A DNA stretch of 35,750 nt, from the NCBI GenBank assembly GCA_944325675.1, contig CALVAZ010000045.1, positions 1 through 35,750 of the forward strand, written 5' to 3'. The translations under genes and the position numbers were made by a program. Positions 31,551 through 35,750 of this stretch are shown in pieces (position 1 is the stretch's first letter; each line of letters opens with the position of its first letter). Source of the stretch: Candidatus Gastranaerophilales bacterium (lineage in GTDB: Bacteria > Cyanobacteriota > Vampirovibrionia > Gastranaerophilales > Gastranaerophilaceae). Below the pieces are notes generated by a model, which saw only the letters and a program-made list of their open reading frames with translations, did not search any database and had not been told where the DNA came from.

Positions 31551-32061
31551 TTGTAAGAAATGTTATGAATTTGTCGCCGTATTTTTTCTGTTTAAGCACT
31601 TTGTATCCGCAAAATTCGATTTCACCGACGTGTTCCAGAATTATAATATTTGAGGCAATGCTTTTTATTACATTTAAACTGTTTTCATATATCCCCGCAA
31701 AATATGGCGGATCAATATATATGACATCAAACTTTGATTCGAGTTTTGGGGCTATTTTCAAACTGTCACCTATATATAATTCAGGCGAATGTTCAAATTT
31801 TTTGAAATTATTTTTTATAACGCTTGCAGCTTTTAAATTTTTTTCTATGGCAATGGTTTTGCCAAAACCTCTTGATATAGCTTCCAAGCCCATAATGCCT
31901 GAGCCGGCATACATATCAAGAAAACTTTTCCCTTCAAAATTTATGATTGATTGTAAAGTGTTAAAAACACTCATTCTGACTTTTGATAATGTAGGACGAG
32001 TGATACTTTCATCGGGTGTATTAATCTTTTGTCCTTTATATTTGCCTGCAGTTATAATCAT
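31543..32061 (-). CDS. rsmD: 16S rRNA (guanine-966 N2)-methyltransferase RsmD
   Basis: 172 residues, slightly short for RsmD. MIITAGKYKGQKI followed by TRPTLSKVRMSVFNTL is the family-specific N-terminus. SFLDMYAGSGIMGLEAISRG is the SAM-binding loop, AIEKN the ribose-binding acidic strand, and DVIYIDPPYF the DPPY catalytic motif. It methylates G966 of 16S rRNA in the assembling small subunit. TAAAAT ends 7 bases before the ATG and there is no Shine-Dalgarno, so it may be leaderless; its promoter overlaps that of the divergent fixC. Confidence 0.94.
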   Translation of the reverse strand: MIITAGKYKGQKINTPDESITRPTLSKVRMSVFNTLQSIINFEGKSFLDMYAGSGIMGLEAISRGFGKTIAIEKNLKAASVIKNNFKKFEHSPELYIGDSLKIAPKLESKFDVIYIDPPYFAGIYENSLNVIKSIASNIIILEHVGEIEFCGYKVLKQKKYGDKFITFLTTI

Positions 32062-32070
32062 ATTAACTAT

Positions 32071-32099
32071 TTTACAACGAATAAAATTTATTGTATAAT
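32071..32099 (+). promoter_or_regulatory. Promoter of the fixCX operon
   Basis: TTTACA (32071-32076), 17-bp spacer, TATAAT (32094-32099), 24 bases ahead of the GTG at 32123. Confidence 0.7.
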
Positions 32100-32122
32100 C
32101 ATTAAATAAGGGGTAGGATAAA

Positions 32123-33433
32123 GTGAGTGAGCAAAATAATAAAATTGATGTAATTGTCGTTGGTGCAGGCCCTGCAGGGATATCTTGCGCTGTTACTATT
32201 GCTCGCGGAGGGAAAAAAGTCGTCCTAATTGAGCGTGGTTCTTTTGCCGGAAGTAAAAATGTTTTTGGCGGGGCTATTTATACACAACCAACAAAAGAAA
32301 TTTTCCCTGATTTTGAAGCATCTGCCCCTTTGGAACGCAAGAATGTTGATCATAAGTTCGCAATTTTAGGTGAAGATGACAGCACGGTAATTTCTTACAA
32401 AAACAAAACCGAAGCGGCAGGCAGCTACACTGTAATCAGAGGTAAATTTGACAGGTGGATGGCTGATGAAGCCAAAAAAGAGGGGGTTTATCTGGTTGAA
32501 AAAACCGTTGTTCGTGAACTTTTGACTGAAAATGGCAAGGTTGTCGGTGTAAAAACTGAGTTAGAAGATTATTATGCGGATATAGTTGTTTTAGCAGACG
32601 GTGTCAATTCACTTTTGGCAAAACAGATTGGTTTACGGGAAGAAATTCAGCCGAAAGATGTTGCATTAAGCGTAAAAGAAGTTATTAAGCTTGATAAAGA
32701 AAAAATCAATGACAGGTTTAATATCTCAGATGGTGAAGGCTGTATATATGAGATATTTGGCGGACCGATGTTAGGTATGCTTGGGCTTGCATTTATGTAT
32801 ACAAATTCAAATTCAATTACCATAGGGCTTGGTATAACTTTGAGTGAGCTGGTAGAAAGAGGAATTCGTCCGTATGATTTGTTGGAGCAGCTTAAATCAC
32901 ATCCGACAATTGCACCTTTGATAAAAGACGGTGAATTGCAGGAATATTCGGCACATTTGATACCCGAAGGCGGATATAATAAAATCCCGAAATTGTCCTC
33001 TGATGGGGTTATGATTGTTGGTGACGCTGCAATGCTTGTTAATAACTTGCACTGGGAAGGTACCAATCTTGCTATGATTAGTGGAAAATTGGCAGGTGAA
33101 GCTGCTGTTGATGCAATTAATTCAGGTGATTTTTCTGCAAAATCACTTCGTAAATATGAAGAAAAATTGAAAAATTCTTTCGTTATGAAAGATTTAATTA
33201 CTTACAAAGATTTGATGGATATTGCACACAAAAAAAGCGATGCGTTTTTGGATTATTATTTAAGAACAATTAATTCGTTTTTCAAAATGTTTACGTCAGT
33301 TGACAGTGTTCCGAAACGTCAAAAATACTACGATTTTGTGTCAAAATTCTTTAAAGAACGCAAAATTTTGAATATTTTAAGTGATTTTTGGCATGGTATA
33401 AAACTTGTATGGAGTATTTTAAAATGGTATTAG
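32123..33433 (+). CDS. fixC: FixC-like electron-transfer flavoprotein:quinone oxidoreductase
   Basis: 436 residues from a GTG at 32123 (SEQNNKIDVIVVGAGPAGIS), with AAGGGG and AGGA upstream. The N-terminal GAGPAG is the FAD-binding loop. ERGSFAGSKNVFGGAIYTQP and DGVNSLLAKQIGL are characteristic of FixC / ETF-QO. HLIPEGGYNKIPKLSSDGVM and GDAAMLVNNLHWEGTNLAMI complete the FAD site. It would pass electrons from an electron-transfer flavoprotein towards quinone, with the ferredoxin-like FixX encoded next. FixA and FixB are not in the window. The next gene begins inside its last codons (10-base overlap). Confidence 0.92.
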   Translation: MSEQNNKIDVIVVGAGPAGISCAVTIARGGKKVVLIERGSFAGSKNVFGGAIYTQPTKEIFPDFEASAPLERKNVDHKFAILGEDDSTVISYKNKTEAAGSYTVIRGKFDRWMADEAKKEGVYLVEKTVVRELLTENGKVVGVKTELEDYYADIVVLADGVNSLLAKQIGLREEIQPKDVALSVKEVIKLDKEKINDRFNISDGEGCIYEIFGGPMLGMLGLAFMYTNSNSITIGLGITLSELVERGIRPYDLLEQLKSHPTIAPLIKDGELQEYSAHLIPEGGYNKIPKLSSDGVMIVGDAAMLVNNLHWEGTNLAMISGKLAGEAAVDAINSGDFSAKSLRKYEEKLKNSFVMKDLITYKDLMDIAHKKSDAFLDYYLRTINSFFKMFTSVDSVPKRQKYYDFVSKFFKERKILNILSDFWHGIKLVWSILKWY

Positions 33434-33699
33434 AAGATAAATTATTTACAGTTAAATACTCACCAGACACTGTTTCACACTTGAATCCAGATAACGAGAT
33501 GTGTGGAATGTGTACAAGCAAGATTTGTACAAAAATATGTCCTGCAAATGTTTACGAGTGGGACGAAGCAAATCAAAAGTTAGTGGTAAATTTTGAAAAT
33601 TGCTTGGAATGTGGTGCATGCAGGGTTGCTTGTGAAAAAAAATGTATAAAGTGGGAATACCCAAAAGGCACAAAAGGAGTAACATTTAAATTAGGATAA
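33424..33699 (+). CDS. fixX: FixX-like ferredoxin
   Basis: 91 residues from the ATG at 33424 (MVLEDKLFTVKYSPDT); GGAG lies 9 bases before it, and an upstream ATG at 33388 has none. The protein has Cys motifs CGMCTSKICTKICP and CLECGACRVACEKKC, the arrangement of FixX ferredoxin-like proteins that pair with FixC. The 10-base overlap with fixC means coupled translation and likely a 1:1 complex. Confidence 0.92.
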   Translation: MVLEDKLFTVKYSPDTVSHLNPDNEMCGMCTSKICTKICPANVYEWDEANQKLVVNFENCLECGACRVACEKKCIKWEYPKGTKGVTFKLG

Positions 33700-33714
33700 A
33701 AAGGAGACGGGAAA

Positions 33715-34095
33715 ATGAAAGAAGAATACAGTAACCATCAAAGACGTTGGTATGACAAAGATCCTGTGTTATCACAGGCAGTAAGCACACTTGAGCATAG
33801 TGACGATCAGACTCAAATCAGAATTGCACTTAATTTGATTAAAATTATTATTGAGCACAATATTGAAGATGAAAAATTTGAAGCTGTCGAAGATATTATC
33901 AATGCCGTAGGCTCAGGTTTGGACGATAACAGAAAAGGCCGCTGGTATGATATTGATACGACGTTAAGAACAGCTATGAACATGTTACAAAACTGTCCTG
34001 AAGCAACTCAACACTTGATTGCAAAGGAAATGGCAAAAATGGTTGTTGATAAGATTAAAACAGATGAAACTGATGAAGATGACAGCGAAGAGTAA
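33715..34095 (+). CDS. Hypothetical protein with an internal repeat, in the fixCX operon
   Basis: 126 residues. Two copies of a ~40-residue unit are visible: RRWYDKDPVLSQAVSTLEHS followed by QIRIALNLIKIIIE (about 10-47), and GRWYDIDTTLRTAMNMLQNC followed by HLIAKEMAKMVVDKI (about 76-115). Shared residues are RWYDxD, an L-x2-A core and a basic-hydrophobic helix. The tail is acidic (TDETDEDDSEE). AAAAGGAG precedes the ATG, 15 bases after fixX. No known family; the operon suggests a link to the FixCX electron-transfer unit. Confidence 0.8.
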   Translation: MKEEYSNHQRRWYDKDPVLSQAVSTLEHSDDQTQIRIALNLIKIIIEHNIEDEKFEAVEDIINAVGSGLDDNRKGRWYDIDTTLRTAMNMLQNCPEATQHLIAKEMAKMVVDKIKTDETDEDDSEE

Positions 34096-34107
34096 GAGAA
34101 CTTACTT

Positions 34108-34806
34108 TTAAAATTTGAACGGATAATCATCAGGAATCTTCCATCCATTCATCTGGATTAGTTTTGTGCAGTAAAAAGCTATTGTGCTGTCTTTGTTGCA
34201 ACCGTAGGTGGAACTATAGCCATGTCCTGTATATAAATCTGATTTTTCACCGTTCCAGTTCCACGTATATGGTTCAACACCTTGTTTGTAGTGTCCTATG
34301 TACCCTACTTTCGTTGGTGCATACATAAATGCAAAGTTATCTACAGCATTACGGCATGTTTTGGTTTTACTAAATTTACATTTGTTGAAGGTTTCTGCTT
34401 CTGGATAAAACTCAATTAATCCTGCTGCAAATTGAACTGCACTTCCATTAGGCAAATATAGTGCTGTCTGCCCCTCATTTGTTTTGGTTATTTTTACCGT
34501 TTTAATGTACGGTGCAAGATATTTCATGAACCATTTATAGGAATTTAGTTCTCCATCTTCAGCTGTTCCATCCTTGAAAACATCCCATTGCATTTTGTCT
34601 CCGAAATCTGCTTCCGCAAGTTTTATACCTTGATTAAATGTGCTATAAAATACCTTTAATCGAGTTTCTGCAATGTATTTTCTATATTTTGATATCAAAG
34701 TTGGTATAGTTATGGCTGCTACAATACCTATAATACCGAGAGTTATAAGTATTTCTGCTAATGTAAAAGCTGTTTCTTTTTTATAATTATTGTAATACTT
34801 ACTCAA
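34108..34806 (-). CDS. Type IV-like pseudopilin (FTLAE type)
   Basis: 232 residues from a TTG at 34806 (SKYYNNYKKETAFTLAEILI), with AGGGGG 8 bases upstream. The processing site lies before FTLAE and is followed by the hydrophobic helix (TLGIIGIVAAITIPTLISKY). The globular part has five or six cysteines and ends GWKIPDDYPFKF. It has a perfect TTGACA-N17-TATAAT promoter (34879-34851) with a normal leader of about 38 bases, unlike the two tract-bearing paralogues. The run of five G before the start is a Shine-Dalgarno, not a long tract. Confidence 0.9.
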   Translation of the reverse strand: MSKYYNNYKKETAFTLAEILITLGIIGIVAAITIPTLISKYRKYIAETRLKVFYSTFNQGIKLAEADFGDKMQWDVFKDGTAEDGELNSYKWFMKYLAPYIKTVKITKTNEGQTALYLPNGSAVQFAAGLIEFYPEAETFNKCKFSKTKTCRNAVDNFAFMYAPTKVGYIGHYKQGVEPYTWNWNGEKSDLYTGHGYSSTYGCNKDSTIAFYCTKLIQMNGWKIPDDYPFKF

Positions 34807-34850
34807 TAAAACCCCCTTTTATAAGAACCTATATATTCTCATTAATAGAT

Positions 34851-34879
34851 ATTATAAGTTACCAGAATAAATATGTCAA
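34851..34879 (-). promoter_or_regulatory. Perfect sigma-70 promoter of the FTLAE pseudopilin at 34108
   Basis: TTGACA (34879-34874), 17-bp spacer, TATAAT (34856-34851) on the minus strand. It lies in the 93-base gap to the divergent XRE regulator, which could act on it. Confidence 0.75.
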
Positions 34880-34899
34880 TATAGTAAAATATAAGTAAT

Positions 34900-35121
34900 A
34901 TGTATAATAATGATATTGAACTTTTGAAACAATTAGGCAGAAATATTAAAGCTGAACGTGTACGAAAAGGCTACACGCAGGAGTCATTTGCTGAAAAAGC
35001 TTGTGTTTCACGTGAATACATAAGCCGCATTGAGCGTGGTCAGGAAAATATGTCTATATTAAAAATTCTAAAATTATCGCAAATACTTGAAATTGATATA
35101 AAAAATCTTTTAGCTTTTTAA
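34900..35121 (+). CDS. XRE-family HTH transcriptional regulator
   Basis: 73 residues. Nearly the whole protein is one Cro/C1-type helix-turn-helix: IKAERVRKGYTQESFAEKAC followed by VSREYISRIERGQENMSILK, the recognition helix, and the last helix ILKLSQILEIDIKNLLAF. There is no extra sensor domain. No Shine-Dalgarno is seen. It is divergent from the pseudopilin gene at 34108 and is the only such regulator in the window, so control of that pilin or of itself is plausible but unproven. Confidence 0.93.
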   Translation: MYNNDIELLKQLGRNIKAERVRKGYTQESFAEKACVSREYISRIERGQENMSILKILKLSQILEIDIKNLLAF

Positions 35122-35124
35122 TCT

Positions 35125-35691
35125 TTACAGCTCTACCGTTCTAAATACCATATAGTACCTGTGTGAACCCCAGTAAACAACTAAAGATAAGTAGTTGTTG
35201 TCCAGATCTGTTGCTTCCAAGTATGTTTGTGGTGCAGGTTTTCGTTTTGAACTTTTAAAATGTTTCCCTACAAAGTCCAAAAAGTTTATATGCACACGCT
35301 GTGACCAAGTCAATTGGGGTTTTGGCAAATTTTCATCGTAGAAAAATTCAGGTGTTATATCTCTATCATATACAGGAATTATGTATTTTACTTTTCCCTG
35401 TTCCTTGAAAAGCATATACCAATTGCCCTCATGTTCTCTCGGGGTCAAAAGATAATACCCGGGTTCTATTGTTATAGTTTTAAAAAACAAGGGACCCGTC
35501 AGCCTAAATAATGGGTACGGTGACCAGGCGCTGTCTTTCATATCATAGAATTCACCGGGGTCAATCCCGTGGACATATTTATGTGTCGGAACTGGTAAAT
35601 CCCTGTATATTTGTTCATAATCGACATCTTTAGCAAATGCTGAAAGTGCAATTACGGAAAAAAATAAGGTTATGAATATTTTTTTAATCAT
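35125..35691 (-). CDS. Exported unknown protein
   Basis: 188 residues with a signal peptide (MIKKIFITLFFSVIALSAFA). The mature part is rich in Tyr, Phe, Pro and Arg, with beta-type segments (PLFFKTITIEPGYYLLTPRE, NYLSLVVYWGSHRYYMVFRT). I do not recognise a family. TAAAAT ends 6 bases before the ATG, with TTGATT 16 bp further up, so the message may be leaderless. The first codons lie within a 15-bp inverted repeat that also covers the start codon. Confidence 0.75.
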   Translation of the reverse strand: MIKKIFITLFFSVIALSAFAKDVDYEQIYRDLPVPTHKYVHGIDPGEFYDMKDSAWSPYPLFRLTGPLFFKTITIEPGYYLLTPREHEGNWYMLFKEQGKVKYIIPVYDRDITPEFFYDENLPKPQLTWSQRVHINFLDFVGKHFKSSKRKPAPQTYLEATDLDNNYLSLVVYWGSHRYYMVFRTVEL

Positions 35692-35702
35692 AACCTTATT
35701 TT
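35661..35702. repeat. 15-bp perfect inverted repeat spanning the start codon of the gene at 35125
   Basis: AAAATAAGGTTATGA (35661-35675) and TCATAACCTTATTTT (35688-35702) with a 12-base loop. On the minus strand the hairpin begins in the -10 region, includes the ATG (35691-35689) and ends in codons 6-10 followed by a T run, like an intrinsic terminator placed over a start codon. Confidence 0.7.
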
Positions 35703-35725
35703 AATGCTGCTTTCTATAAAATCAA
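35698..35725 (-). promoter_or_regulatory. Leaderless-type promoter of the exported protein gene at 35125
   Basis: TTGATT (35725-35720), 16-bp spacer, TAAAAT (35703-35698), 6 bases before the ATG. The -10 lies in the outer part of the inverted repeat. Confidence 0.5.
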
Positions 35726-35750
35726 TCATTTAAAAAGTCGATAAAACCTT

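Noticed and set aside
1-35750. tRNA genes, rRNA genes, CRISPR arrays, insertion sequences or prophage genes
   Set aside because: No T-loop consensus with matching arms, no regularly spaced repeats, and no transposase, integrase or phage structural ORF was seen.
1-35750. A DGR reverse transcriptase or avd gene within the window
   Set aside because: No ORF shows reverse-transcriptase motifs (such as YxDD); all large ORFs are explained by other families.

Overview
The window looks like a chromosomal stretch from a low-GC, non-photosynthetic relative of cyanobacteria of the Gastranaerophilales / 'Melainabacteria' (Vampirovibrionia) type. This is inference from several signs: AT-rich coding sequence, many short type IV-like pseudopilins with FTLAEVLITLG or FTLSEL N-termini, an FtsH with an HEVGH zinc motif and a GyrA with [10 protein letters not shown] at the GyrA-box position (both of which I recall as cyanobacterial-style), and a TonB/ExbB/ExbD set implying an outer membrane.

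Layout. 1-5.2 kb: a winged-helix fragment, a large unknown protein with a phosphoribosyltransferase-like motif, then divergent mnmE and a TPR protein. 5.2-8.2 kb: a 52-residue small ORF (minus strand), then a TPR lipoprotein-like gene and a small exported protein. 8.2-10.8 kb: gyrA. 10.9-14.0 kb: a pseudopilin island on the minus strand with rnpB inside it. 14.1-19.7 kb: small unknown proteins, a solute-binding protein, rarA and an exported GH13 amylase-like enzyme. 19.7-23.5 kb: ftsH followed by two orphan corrinoid iron-sulfur protein subunits (AcsD-like, AcsC-like). 23.7-24.3 kb: an annexin-repeat-like protein. 24.3-28.5 kb: an envelope operon (two exported proteins, TonB, ExbB, ExbD, ExbD). 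28.6-35.7 kb: a small unknown protein, a SpoIID-domain protein, HU, a second poly-G-associated pseudopilin, rsmD, fixC/fixX plus a repeat protein, a third FTLAE pseudopilin, an XRE regulator and an exported unknown.

Main discovery. Two unlinked pseudopilin genes (start codons at 11972 minus and 30765 plus) share one uncommon 5' layout. Each has an outer promoter and a strong Shine-Dalgarno followed by a tiny ORF that contains a 9-base G/C homopolymer. Next, in the pilin frame with no stop codon, comes a perfect TTGACA-N17-TATAAT promoter ending exactly 6 bases before a pilin ATG. With 9 bases in the tract the tiny ORF is out of frame and stops; one extra base would fuse it in frame to the pilin in both loci. 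This looks like slipped-strand phase variation of an N-terminally extended pilin on top of a leaderless short form. The first of these pilins also ends in a C-type-lectin-like domain whose last ~40 codons are GC-rich and dominated by NNC codons, the signature expected of a diversity-generating-retroelement variable region; no reverse transcriptase lies in the window. A broken in-frame echo of the same C-terminus follows its stop codon.

A second general pattern is leaderless transcription: at least eight genes have a -10 box ending 6-7 bases before the start codon.
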